Part shown: positions 19,571-30,451 of the stretch, in pieces
Numbering within the stretch: position 1 is the first letter of the stretch
Layout: each line of letters starts with the position of its first letter
From: Galeopsis tetrahit
Taxonomy: Eukaryota; Streptophyta; Magnoliopsida; Lamiales; Lamiaceae
Reading direction: 5' to 3'
Length of the DNA stretch: 64,000 bases
Assembly: GCA_963675135.1 (NCBI GenBank)
Contig: OY776131.1
Coordinates: forward strand, 25,225,881 to 25,289,880
The notes under the pieces: model-generated
What the model was told of the DNA's origin: nothing
Database searches by the model: none
What the model saw: the letters and a program-made list of their open reading frames with translations, nothing else
Position numbers and translations under genes: made by a program

Positions 19571-21273
19571 TTTGGGGGGTTGATTGGGTGTGAGATTGCT
19601 CGTATTTGTGCTCATTATTGCTATATTAATGTAGCATTTTGATGTGATATTGGTAGTAATTGATAGAAATTGTGCTACTAACCTTGTTGTCAAGAAATGT
19701 GTTCAAAGTGTAGGAAATAAGGTGAAATAGTCCATTTTAGAGGAGAACCGAGCATTGGCGCATGGTAAGTGAAGTTCGGTTGGAGGACGAGTAAGGAAAG
19801 CCAAGAAAAATAGAAGAAAAAGTCCAAGGAGCAAATGTCAAACGGGCGGCCGTTTGGATCCACACTAGTGGCCGAGTGAGGTGGACTTCCAGAAACTCTC
19901 AAGAATTCCCAAGTCAAACGGGCGGCCATTTGGATCCACACTGGCGACTGTTTGTGTTCTGCAGCCCAAAATCCCACTGTATGTTCACTCGACTCGATTG
20001 ACCATTTGAACTTACGTTTTTCAGGGAATTTCACGAATTTTGAAGAACTTCAAGGACCCAAATGCTAATTTTCGTCCCACACACTTTTGGAAGCCTTAAA
20101 TACATCCCAAATCAGTTTGTAAAGGGGCTGGGCCTCATTTTATTTACAAAACACAAACCCTAGTTCTTACTTAGCATTATTTTCCACATTTTGCTACTTT
20201 AATTTCTACTTTAGCTTCAAGATAGGATACTTAGCATAGGTTTTTGAAGAACAATGCTCTACTCTTTTGTAATAGCTAGGTATTTTGGAGAAACAACAAG
20301 GTGACTTCAAACCATACTCTCTTTTGGTATTTAATTACAAGTTCCATGTTTATTTCATTCTCTTGTGTTGTTTTGGCCATGGGTGTTTCTCAAAACACCA
20401 TGGGCTAATTTTAGTTATGCTTTGGGTGTTCTAATACCATGTGAATATTAAGTTTGGAATTGTTTGAGCTTTGTTATTGTTATTGTTGATGTTATGATTA
20501 TTGCTTCTCTTATTGGGTATTATTGGCACTTTGTATGTTAACTTCTATTAATCCATATTTAGATGCATGTTTAGCGTAGACGAGAGTTACATGGACATGT
20601 GTATATTAATGATGTGAGTTATTGGTATGCAATTGTGTTAGTTATACTTTTAATTCGTCGAGAGAGAGTTAATCGTATTAGAACCCCATTAAAAGACATT
20701 AATTACTTGAATGGTTGTTTGAGTAGTTGGTGAGGATTAGGAAGAAAACCTTATTACCGGGTTTGGGAACACCTTAGAATTAAGGCTATATTACCCGAAG
20801 GGAAATAGTTGTCATCCTAACATCTAGGTTCTCTTAGCAAACCTTTATTGAAGCATTAACAAATTAAAGTAAAAGCAATTCCTCTCGATTTCACTAGGTA
20901 GAGAACACCTGAAGCATTCTCTCACCCTTGCACTTCTTCGAATTATATTCGTAGTTGTTTATTGTTTTATTTGTCAAGTTCTTGCTTTGATAGTAATTTT
21001 CCTTCTTAAGTTGTGGTAATCTCTCTTATTGGTTATTTGTTTACTTTTAGTAATTTAAATTACTTGTTAGTTTCTAGGTTGGTGTTCGATTTAATTAATT
21101 GCATTTTGGTAGTAAGTTAGTTTAATAATTTTAGAAATTCAAAACCCGAAACCGTAGTTACATTGGTTATGCCCACACAAAATTATAGGGATACATTGCA
21201 CAAACCCACCTCCTAGGTCGAATACTTTCATTACTACTACGAACCCTTATGCTTGAGGGGAAGTAGTTAGTCA
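19571..21273 (+). repeat. Probable Tat/Retand-type gypsy polypurine tract and LTR
   Basis: A CTAAGTTTGGGGGG tract (to 19580) preceded by GGGACAAGCAAAT is the wording usually found just before the 3' LTR of Tat/Athila-type elements. The LTR would start with TGATTGGG at 19581 and end near GTTAGTCA (21273). Inside is a duplicated motif around CGGGCGGCC.TTTGGATCC (19849-19872 and 19918-19941). No second LTR and no gag or pol are present, so boundaries are tentative. Confidence 0.4.
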
Positions 21274-21317
21274 ATATATATTGCCTAAAATTCGTTCAAG
21301 TCACCTAGCCAGCACAA

Positions 21318-21450
21318 TCATGCTAAGTCTGGTCCAACCAGCAAATTTACAAGTTACGTCTGGCCCAGCCAGCAAATTCAAGTTACGTCTGGCTTAGCCA
21401 GCATTTTCATGTTAAGTCTGGCACTGCCAGCACACTTACAAGTTCTACAA
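21318..21450 (+). repeat. Short tandem repeat in the gypsy LTR (~30-bp unit, 4 copies)
   Basis: Four variants of GTCTGG...CCAGC followed by ACAAGTTA-like spacers lie head to tail. Each carries an imperfect inverted GTCTGGNNNNGCCAGC hairpin. Confidence 0.7.
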
Positions 21451-21912
21451 GCACATTATTTACACTTGTAAAATTTAGTTTGCGCAATTATGGAGTAATC
21501 CCCACTGAGTCTTTTCATACTCACCCCTTTATTTTTAAATATTTTCAGTGCAGGAATTTGACAAGGAAGGGTGATCCAGGATGCAGTGGCCGAAGAAATA
21601 AAGATATAATTAAAATAAACTACTACCTTGTTATTTAATTATCTAGTTATTTCGAGAAGACAATTTAAACTTGTAATAGATATGTCGGGTCTAGGCCATG
21701 ATCCACATATTTTGAATTTGTGCTTGATTAATATATTCCCGCTGCAACTCTATTAATATTCATGATCAAGATAATTTATTATGCAAGAACTAAATGATAA
21801 TACATGATATGTCACTTATAGAAAGAAATATATAAAAAAAAATTAGGTTGTCATTATTTTGTAACGTTTCATTTTTTTAATTTTAGAATAATTAAAAATT
21901 GGGGCGTTACAG

Positions 21913-21926
21913 TGGGGTATCAGAGC
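21913..21926 (+). other. Gypsy primer-binding-site candidate
   Basis: TGGGGTATCAGAGC starts one base after the LTR end and shares GGTATCAGAGC with the plant initiator-Met tRNA primer site. The extra GG at its start is atypical. Confidence 0.6.
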
Positions 21927-22008
21927 GGGTCTGGAATTCTGCAGACTTGCTCAATTATATAATATAAAATATATATAATACATGTAATAATAATAATAAT
22001 AAAAGAAA

Positions 22009-22053
22009 TATATATATATATATATATATACATAGTAACACTAACGTAAATGG

Positions 22054-22084
<31 letters not shown>
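22009..22084. repeat. TA dinucleotide microsatellites
   Basis: Two (TA)n runs, 22009-22030 and 22057-22084, separated by unique sequence. Confidence 0.9.
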
Positions 22085-22255
22085 GGGCATACTACATTCA
22101 ATCATCCCTCCGCGACAATTCCTCTACGATTCAAGTAAGTATATAAACAAGTACATTTTTCAACACCACTTACTAAATAAATTTTTTTTACAATTAAGTG
22201 AGAATCTCGTTGAATTAAGATTAAACTTACGTTTGGGAAAAACATTGGTATCTAG

Positions 22256-22708
22256 ATGGATAACTATGAGGCTTACGTCGATGCCCGTCTACGCCGATGT
22301 GTGTTAACCCAAAGAAATGAAAACGACGATGTAGGAGCTCACATCGGAGAGATGTCAGCCACCTGGAGAACTTCTCACCAAATGGGGGTTCCGTTTGATG
22401 GACAGGAAGCATGTCGGATGTTGATCAACACGTTGCCCGAAGTTTGGAGGCTTTATGCCTATAACCTTTACTTTAATTTGGCTGGTCAGCACGGTGAGGT
22501 GTGTTATCCATGCTTCTCGGCCGGTCTGTACTAGCAGTGGGTCAGTGAAGGGCACCCCGCAGAACCCGAACAATTCTATCTTGAACAAGTTCAAGCTGAA
22601 GTTGTGGAATCTCCTGAGATAGAGGAACCCATTGTAGTGGACGAAGAACCTGAAGTATATTCTCAATATGGAGGGGGTGACCAACACTCCTTCATCAGAC
22701 CATATTGA
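22256..22708 (+). CDS. Unrecognised leader ORF of the gypsy element, with one internal TAG
   Basis: An ATG-initiated frame of 150 codons, interrupted once by TAG (22532-22534, codon 93) and ending at TGA (22706-22708). The first part is balanced globular sequence with MSATWRTSHQMGVPFDG and RMLINTLPEVWRLY. The part after the TAG is acidic (ESPEIEEPIVVDEEPE). It lies in sense between the gypsy LTR and gag, where most gypsy elements are non-coding. INTLPEVWRLY faintly recalls retrotransposon gag text, but I cannot assign a family. It could be an extra leader gene, a captured fragment or chance; the TAG could be a mutation or a readthrough site. Confidence 0.35.
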
Positions 22709-22900
22709 AGCCCAATAAGGGCATGGACCTATCATTTTGTATCTGTATTACTTAACGACGTCTGTCCAGGATAACCCTAGATTTTCTTTTGTCCCAGGCA
22801 TAGGATGTACAATATTAATGCTTATATCTGCTATCACCATAGAGATAGGCCCCGTTTTGTTATGGAGTACGCGTGCTTATAATAAAGAAGTCATATGTTA

Positions 22901-23113
22901 GGGAAAATATCACTTTTGGTCACTGAACTTTACCACTTTTCATATTTGGTCACCCACATTTCATCACTATCAAAATTGGTCACTCATTTATTCTTTTTTA
23001 TCAATTTTAATGATGTTGTTAGTCAATCCGTCATTGACTAACGGGGAAAAAGTTTTGAGCGCCAACTTTTATTTTCCCTCTTTTAATTCATAAACCTTAA
23101 CCCCCAAACCCAT
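22901..23113 (+). repeat. Left terminal inverted repeat of the long-TIR transposon
   Basis: Pairs with 33682-34482 read in reverse (minus the MITE) with scattered mismatches. Shared landmarks are CACTTTTGGT, GTCACCCACATTTCATC and GTCAATCCGTCATTGACTAAC. Confidence 0.85.
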
Positions 23114-23439
23114 TTTTTTTTTTTTAATTTTACTGAATTTATCTTCAATTAATATTACTGGTGTAGTTAAGAATATATTATCAAGGCCAAATAATTATAA
23201 ATGTGGAAATGAATTCTAATAATTAACTATTTTGAAATAAGTTTCTATTCCCAATCATTATACAAATTCAATATAAAAACCAATAATTGAAATATTATTC
23301 AAAAAAGTATGAAAACAGAGTACAAAAGCAAGTCTGAATAATTTTCAACCACAATGAATACAATAATTATAAACCATCGAACTACACACCATAATTATAA
23401 AAACAGAGTACATAACTAGTACATGACCACCACAATTTG

Positions 23440-24060
23440 ACTAATTTGGGTTGCCATCACTCTCACTTGTTTTTCCTTTGATATTTTCCTTGTTTGGTCC
23501 TTTTGATGAACCACTGTCACTCTTTCCCATGTAAGTAGCTAGGTTTGACATAGTGATGTAATTCACTCTTCCTTTCACAATAATTGGATTGTGTACTCTT
23601 GATGATTGCACAACCTATAAAATAAGATATTAGTCACATAACATTACAGTAATTATAAAATGACATTGTAAGCCAATACACATTCACATTTGCTTCATTG
23701 TGATTTTTTCTTTTCCTACCACCTCCTGAGTTTCCCACTGTAAAATGAAAAGTAAACCAACAACAACAACGAGATGATAATAAATCATAATTGAGTTATA
23801 TGATTATTAACAACTGATAATTCTTGGCACTCTGGAAAGGGTTGTTCTAGAAGATGCATGAGAATTCCTCTGACCTATTACAACAGATAAATATAATAAC
23901 ATAATTTAGTGATGCAAAAAACTTAAATATTAAATTGAAATAAGAAATACATATTGTACATACAGTAATTTTTGTTTCTTTACTTGAGTATTGCTTGGAG
24001 TATTTTCCACACTGATTGACTGAGATTCTCCAATGAGTATTTTCAGAATTGGAGGCCCTA
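23440..24060 (-). pseudogene. Exon-like fragments in the long-TIR transposon core, unknown protein
   Basis: Minus-strand segments look like short exons behind acceptor-like sites: TTATTTTATAG before a ~190-base open segment ending in TAG (about 23620 down to 23445; includes VNYITMSNLATYMGKSD); TCATTTTACAG before GNSGGGRKRK (around 23735-23690); and GTTGTAATAG before a Ser/Arg-rich segment (around 23877-23825). They are Ser/Asn/Gly-rich, as in many transposase C-termini, but could equally be a captured host-gene fragment. The family is not recognised. Confidence 0.35.
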
Positions 24061-24161
24061 GGCTACGGTCATATCAACTTTAGGACCAAAATTGCTACCA
24101 TCAACTACGGTCATTTCCCTCTCACTATCTAATTTTTTTTCGATAAAAATGTAAACAAAAC

Positions 24162-25005
24162 TGAAAGTGTGCTAGTATAGTGTTTAAGTAAAAGTAGATT
24201 AATGTTGTACTAAATTTTGAGACAAATTGTACAACACTGACTCTAACAGAATATCAGAAATAAAGATACACAGCGGAAGACTTGAAACACTAAAAACAAA
24301 TGTGACACAATGAAAATATTTTTAACATAGATTTTATAAATAAAAATCTATGTTAGCCTTACGGCGAAATATCAATAATTATCTTCAAGTACAAATGTTG
24401 TGTGAAATGTTACAACAATAACCTTCACAACTAAAACTATAAACGAGGCACGTGCCCAGTTTTGAAAACGAACTAAGTGTATAATTACACACTGTTGAAA
24501 TGCTAGTCTATCTATGATTACACTCTCGATAGATAAGAAAAGCACACAACCATACGGGTGGGATACTTCGTATGATCTAAAAGGTATAACTATTAGGGCC
24601 ACAATTTCCTAACTGGATGAACACTAGTCTAGGATATTGATCGAATAGAATACACTGAATTGTGGAGCCTTCCTTCGGTATTTATAGAGTGGGGTGCGAA
24701 TTCTAGAGGCTTCCAACTTGAGATCCTATTTTTTAGGACCTTAACTTCCATGATCTTTCTAGATCCTTCTTGCATGCTCCAGGTCGATCTATAAGGTTCC
24801 AAGGTGGTCTAGCACGTTCTGCAATGTTCTGAAATCTTCCAGGTTCCAGATCCTTGTAGAAGCTTCTAGATCCTGCCAGAAATGCGACAACATTTAGATC
24901 AACATTTAATGTAGCATTTCAGAAAAGACTTAGAAAAAATCTCGGAAGGTCAAATTAAGATGTTGTTGATAATGTTAAAGCCTTCAAGAGTTAACAACAT
25001 CTACA
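24162..25005 (-). repeat. 3' LTR of element B (844 bp)
   Basis: Matches 32702-33560 along its length. TATAAATA on the minus strand at 24679-24686 marks the LTR promoter region. Exactly as long as the MITE-free LTR of element D. Confidence 0.95.
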
Positions 25006-25017
25006 ATCTCCCCCAAT
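25006..25017 (-). other. Polypurine tract of element B
   Basis: Minus-strand ATTGGGGGAGAT immediately upstream of the 3' LTR. The same tract precedes the LTR of element D. Confidence 0.88.
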
Positions 25018-25703
25018 TTGACCTTTCGACTACAACACACCTGATGCACATATATTTCTATACATACTCAATATTATGTACTTAGCTGAGGTGAACATCT
25101 ACACTAAATACTAGTCAAGACAATACCTGTTGTAACCGTTGGATCAAATCAAATGAAGATCAAGGATAATCTTACAATGATCCGTGCCATAAGATCAAGA
25201 TAATTTTATCCAAAATAGAACAAGTATAAATAATACACTTATTCACAACATAAGTAACTTTACTGAAATCCTAAGTTAAGTTTGGAAGAACAACTTAAGA
25301 TTTAAGTAAGACACTAAAACATAAACAGAGCAAAAACAATAAAAACAACTAAACATCAGAGCAAAGCAAAAAATATGAACAAAAACTAAGACTAAATAAC
25401 CTGCAGTAAACACATGATAATCTGTAAACAGATTAAGCAAAGGCAGTAAATAAAACCATCAAGTGCAACCATAATTAAGCAAGTTGTATATCAAACATAA
25501 GTAAAAGAAATAAACATCCTATCACCTAAAAATAAATAACAAGTGTATCAGAACATCAAAATATTTAACTTAAACACCAATTACAGAGATTGAAACTGAA
25601 TAAATGACATAGATTGTTGTGGTAACATCTGCAACATCAGATTCCTGCACAATTGCCATTATGAATTCATATCTCCCCCTATCTTGCAGCTTCTTCATGT
25701 TCA
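25018..25703 (-). other. Spacer between third ORF and 3' LTR of element B
   Basis: No supported gene. It is homologous to 41720-42574 of element D. A GGGGGAGAT purine run lies 25-35 bases past the ORF stop (around 25672-25680). Confidence 0.75.
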
Positions 25704-27077
25704 TCAATGGAGATCACCATACAAGGTCTCCATCTCAGCATCATCATCATCACCATCAACTTCTTCAACAAAGAAAGTAGATGCAAGGTGTGCAACTACA
25801 TCAGTCACTGCAGCATCTTCTCCAGCATCAGGTCCTCCACCACCAGCAGTAGTTGTAACTCCTTCATCAGTCATCTCTTCAATTACCACATTGGAGTTAG
25901 ATTGTGGTGGTACTCCCCCTGTTGTATGTGAAAGCATATTGGTCCACCTGTCCTTCAGGAACTGGAGCTCTTCAATAGTTTCCCGCAAGTGTTGGAGCTG
26001 AAGTTTGATGTATTCCCGTGAAACACAGACATTACCAGCAATGTTGATACGGATTTTCTCAACATTTGGGGGTGTATTTCTCTGTCTTGGTCTGGAAGGG
26101 CCTGGTTGAGCAGAAGTAGAGGATCTGGAAGATCTCTGTGGACTGTCAATACCAGGAGCAACTAGGGGCAAATCAATTATTCTGTCCCCAATCAATAAGG
26201 CAGGAGCAATAGCAAGCAGTGACACTCTCCCCCTCAAAACATCAGTCTTCTTAGTAGTGAAGCCATGGTGCTTCAGGTAGTTTGAAATCAAGACTGGAGA
26301 GGGCAAATTTCCTTTCCCAGTAGTTTTCCCAGTAAACCTCCTCATGTGGTGAAAAATGGTGTGACCTAGATTGAAATTCTTAAGTATAGAAATCCTATAC
26401 ATAAGAATGGCTTGATCTCTGGTAATTTTAGTGGTGTTGGTAGTGGGGATCATCTTGGCCTTCCCTTTCCCTTTAGGTTCAGCAACAACCTTCTTCTTCT
26501 TCGCTTTCTCAGTAACAGCAGCAGCAACAGGTTCTGTTTCCTCCTCGGATTTAGTGAACACTTGAATGGGTTCAGTAGCATCGTGTCCAGCTTTCTTCTT
26601 TTTCCTCATGGATTCAGAGTAATCCACTCGGGTAAAGACACGGTTTGACCTCCTCCTTTGAACGAGGCTTCTCCTTCTTTTCCCTTTCTGCACTGTTTTC
26701 TTAAGAGGAACAGGGGCAGATTCATCAGAAGGTGAGAGAGAGGAATTTGTACCACTATCAGAAGCTTGGGCATCCTCCATTTCGACATCCTTAGAATCGG
26801 ATGCATCAGCGGCTTCTCCTTCAACAACGGAGGTTTCCACATTCCGTTCTGGTGCTGCAGGCTCAGTAGGGATGTGGTAGTTGGTAGTTGGTGGAGTAGT
26901 TTGTGGAACAGGAGCGGTTGTTGATGGGGTTTCAGAGACATTAGTGTCGGCATTTGAGGAATTTAATTGTTGCGAAGCCATTGAAGCAAGAAGTTCAAGA
27001 GAGTTTTGGGCAGTTTGTTCGGAAGATTCAGAAGCAGAGTGTGAGTGAGAGTGAGATTGACGGTGGTTTCTAGCCAT
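25704..27077 (-). CDS. Third ORF of element B, internally deleted, 457 aa
   Basis: A sense ORF in the env-like position. It starts MARNHRQSHS; residues 1-215 are Ser/Thr/Pro/acidic with a basic, NLS-like KGKRRRSLVQRRRSNR and a KKKKAG patch. Then comes TNTTKITRDQAILMYRIS and a helical region with FNLGHTIFHHM and GNLPSPVLISNYLKHHGF, followed by an acidic tail ending near an ETLYGDL motif. The middle block resembles the 'putative plant transposon protein' domain (PF20167, by memory of its pattern). Compared with element D, about 230 residues are missing between KGKGKAKM and IPTTN, without loss of frame. No membrane segment. Function unknown. Confidence 0.8.
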   Translation of the reverse strand: MARNHRQSHSHSHSASESSEQTAQNSLELLASMASQQLNSSNADTNVSETPSTTAPVPQTTPPTTNYHIPTEPAAPERNVETSVVEGEAADASDSKDVEMEDAQASDSGTNSSLSPSDESAPVPLKKTVQKGKRRRSLVQRRRSNRVFTRVDYSESMRKKKKAGHDATEPIQVFTKSEEETEPVAAAVTEKAKKKKVVAEPKGKGKAKMIPTTNTTKITRDQAILMYRISILKNFNLGHTIFHHMRRFTGKTTGKGNLPSPVLISNYLKHHGFTTKKTDVLRGRVSLLAIAPALLIGDRIIDLPLVAPGIDSPQRSSRSSTSAQPGPSRPRQRNTPPNVEKIRINIAGNVCVSREYIKLQLQHLRETIEELQFLKDRWTNMLSHTTGGVPPQSNSNVVIEEMTDEGVTTTAGGGGPDAGEDAAVTDVVAHLASTFFVEEVDGDDDDAEMETLYGDLH

Positions 27078-28006
27078 TTAAGAAGGGCGGTTGGATTTTC
27101 AAGGCAAGGTGGAGAGTGTATACAACAATTTGGGAAATACACGGTCAAAAGTGCAATTCTGCAAATACTTGACAAAACTCGATAAAACACTTAGCAAAAA
27201 TAAATCACAATTAATCGAGTTAAATAGAGAGAATGTATGTAGTTGGAGGTGAAAAAATTAATTCTAGAAATAATTTGATAGTGCTCCACATTTTTAGCCA
27301 CAACCTTGATCATGGGTAATTAGTGGGAAAAATCAATTTTATTAAATAATTAAGTAATTAAGAAGTTTCTAGAATTTTTATTTAGTCCAAGCATAATCTG
27401 AAAAATAAAAAACGTGGGTTAGTATATAATTTAAATAAATAAAATAAATCTCAATAAATAATTAAATAATTACAACTTATAAAAATAAATTCGAATCAGG
27501 CAATGTTGTGCTCAAAACTGTTACAAACACCTCAACACGGGTTTTACATGAATTTACTTCATTTGTGTTGCACCATTTTTTTTTTTTTTTTTTTTTGTGT
27601 TATAGCATCTAATTTGTATTGATCCATTTTTCATGTAGAGTACATCGTAATAGCGAACTCCGTGCCCCATACTTACTTAATGGATTACAAATATATTGAT
27701 GTTTTTACCAAATATCACCTTTTGAAAAGAAGGCATCGTAGTAGTGAACTCCGTGCTCCATAGTTACTCAGTGATTTGGTACATCTTTTAGTATGCTAAT
27801 AACATTCTATTTTTAATGCATTTGAGAGGTGTAAGACATGTTTATTTTTGCACTCCAAGGTTCTCTTAGATTCATAGATATTTTATAAAGGAATTATTTA
27901 ACTAAGTAAGAAATAAATTCAACTTATAAAATTTATACAACCCATGATGTTGTCCCAAATGCTGAAGCATTTGTGACAACATCCATCCGAATTTTTCAGA
28001 TAGTGC
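27078..28006 (-). other. Pol-ORF3 spacer of element B
   Basis: No supported gene. It contains a T-run (27577-27596) and two ~38-bp direct copies of a GCATCGTAGTAGTGAACTCC-like motif (27642 and 27733), conserved in element D at 38798 and 38890. Confidence 0.7.
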
Positions 28007-29263
28007 TCATACCAAGAGTTGTGTACAACAGCTTCCAGCAGCTATGTACTCAGACCCAGCAATGGATTGTGAAACACAGTTCTGTTTCTTGCTGTGCCAT
28101 GATACAAGATTGTTTCCCATGTAGAAACATCCTCCACTCGTACTCTTTCTATCATCTATATCTCCAGCCCAATCAGCATCACTGTAGCCTATCAGAATGT
28201 TGTTGGTGTCCTTAGTGTACCAGATTCCAAGTTCACTTGTACCTGAAACATACTTGATAATCCTCCTTACAACATTCAGGTGAGATTCCTTTGGATTAGC
28301 TTGGTACCTAGCACAAACACACACACTGTACATAATATCTGGTCTATTAGAGGTTAAATACAGTAAACTACCTATCATGGATCTATATGTTGGATCAACA
28401 TCTGTTCCAGCACTGTCTTTGCAAAGTTTCAAAGAAGATCCCATATGAGTTTTCATTGGTTTTGAATTCTCAAGACTAAATCTTTTAACCAAGTTCTTAG
28501 CATACTTACTCTGGGAGAAGAAAATACCATCACTGCATTGTTTGATTTGAAGACCTAGAAAATAGTTCAAGTCTCCAACCATACTCATTTCAAATGTTGC
28601 AGTCATTGCCTCAACAAATCTGCTTAACATTTTATCACAAGTAGAACCAAACACAATGTCATCAACATATATTTGAGCAATTAGTATATCATCTTCAATG
28701 TGCTTAATGAACAAAGTTATGTCTGCCTCTCCTCTAATAAAACCATATTCGAAAAGAAAGTCAGTAAGCTTACCATACCATGCTCTAGGAGCTTGTTTAA
28801 GACCATACAAAGCTTTCTTAAGTTTATATACATGATCAGGATATTGTGGATCTTCAAATCCTATAGGTTGTTCAACATATGCTTCTTCATTCAATATACC
28901 ATTTAGAAATGCAGCTTTTACATCCATTTGATGAAGTTTAATATCAATAAAACATGCAATTGCTAGCAATAATCTAATAGATTCTATCCTAGAAACATGT
29001 GCAAAAGTTTCATCAAAATCAACTCCTTCAACTTGGGTGTAACATTGTGCTACTAACCTAGCCTTGTTCCTAACAATGTTACCAGATTCATCAGTTTTAT
29101 TCTTGAATATCCACTTTGTTCCAATGACATTAGTATGACTAGGTCTTGGAACAAGTGTCCACACTTCATTTCTTTCAAACTGACCAAGTTCTTCATGCAT
29201 AACATTAATCCAGTTTTCATCAGTTAAGGCTTCTTTAGCACTCTTAGGTTCAATTTCAGATAA
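28007..29263 (-). pseudogene. pol: Copia RT and truncated RNase H, element B
   Basis: Reads WTLVPRPSHTNVIGTKWIFKNK, LHQMDVKAAFLNG, KKALYGLKQAPRAWY, the intact catalytic YVDDIVFGS, then RNase H (SDADWAG, WHSKKQNCVSQS, AGSEYIAAGSCCTQLL), where it stops. In element D the frame continues for another ~95 codons. The difference is a clean 265-base deletion between two CTCTTG copies, removing the RNase H C-terminus and pol tail. Upstream, a TGA at about 29267 separates it from the integrase frame. Confidence 0.9.
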
Positions 29264-29266
29264 ATA

Positions 29267-30442
29267 TCATTCAGCATTTACAACATTACACATAGAAGAC
29301 ATGCATATTGTTCTTACCACATCTACCTTATTTGATCTTACTCTTCCTCTTGTTTGCACTCCAACTGTAGCATCACCTATGATCTGGTCAGAAGGATGGC
29401 TTTTACCAATTCTTGAATAAGGATTCGTTTTGGGAACATACTGATCATTCTGTGAAATTACAACTGACTGTTCTGTAGATGTTGACCCAAATGTGTTAAC
29501 ATTCGGTGCAACATTTTCAGACTTCAGTGTATTCTCAGAACTATCAGTGACTTGTGATACATCTTCTTCATCTTTGTCATATGTAAGACATTTATCATCA
29601 TCAAACAAAACATTAACAGATTCTTGAACAGTGTTATTTCTAAGGTTATAAACTCTATAAGCTTTACTATTTCTAGAATAGCCTAAAAAGAAACTTTTAT
29701 CACTTTTAGAATCAAGCTTATGAAGTTGATCTCTATCATTCAGAATATAACACACACAACCAAATACATGAAAATATTTCACACTTGGTTTTCCGTTGTT
29801 CAAAATCTCATAAGGTGTTTGATTTGTGCCAGAACGAATATAAACTCTATTAATAATATAGCATGCAGTATTCAATGCTTCTCCCCAAAATTTCTTAGCA
29901 AGACATTTGGATGTAAGCATGACTCTTGCCATTTCTTGTAAAGTTCTATTCTTTCTTTCAACAATTCCATTTTGTTGTGGAGTTTTAGAAGATGAATATT
30001 CTTGTAAGATACCCTTTTTATCACAAAAATCATTAAACATGCTTTTTTCAAATTCCCTACCATGATCTGTTCTAATACGGCCAACTTTCAAGTTAAACAC
30101 ATTTTTGAACCTCTTATAAAGAATTTTAAATGCAGCAAATGCTTCAGATTTGTCTCTCAAAGACTCTACCCAGGTAAATCTAGAAAAATCATCTACCACA
30201 ACTAAGGAATACCTCTTTCCTCCAATGATTCCAGTTTTCATAGGACCCATCAAATCCATGTGCAATAATTCAAAGCATCGATGTGTAGAACAATGTGACA
30301 GCATTTTGTGCGGCATTCTTACCTGCTTACCTTTTTGGCATGGTCCGCATACAGTGGGATTGTGAAACCTCAGTTTTGGAATTCCTTTTACTGCATCTGC
30401 TTTGATTAGCCTTTTCATTACTCTGTAATTTGCATGACCCAA
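29267..30442 (-). pseudogene. pol: Copia integrase, element B
   Basis: Contains the zinc-binding end (LGHANYR ... CGPCQKGKQ) and the D,D,E core: LLHMDLMGPM, VVDDFSRFTWVE, IRTDHGREFE, TPQQNGIVERKNRTLQEMAR. The C-terminal part has YFHVFGCVCYILND and FFLGYSRNSKAYRVYN, followed by a variable linker to RT. The catalytic triad is intact, but stops separate it from the protease segment (about 30450) and from RT (29267). Confidence 0.9.
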
Positions 30443-30451
30443 TCTTTGAAG

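Larger units (their letters stand above)
21274..22900 (+). mobile_element. Gypsy element, left part (LTR end, primer site, leader)
   Basis: The LTR ends at GGGGCGTTACA (21901-21911), the usual right end of gypsy LTRs that begin TGTAACGCCCC. It is followed by a primer-site-like TGGGGTATCAGAGC. The LTR start is unresolved (no more than ~640 bp before 21911). The leader continues to 22900, where the long-TIR DNA transposon begins, and resumes at 34491 before gag at 34688. Confidence 0.65.

Noticed and set aside
19690..20034. Minus-strand 114-codon ORF within the probable Tat LTR
   Set aside because: Lies across the duplicated CGGGCGGCC motif, no domain; LTR sequence explains it better.
22355..22735. 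Minus-strand 126-codon ORF opposite the gypsy leader ORF
   Set aside because: Antisense to the plus-strand frame, which starts with ATG, is in sense with the gypsy element and has the more protein-like composition.
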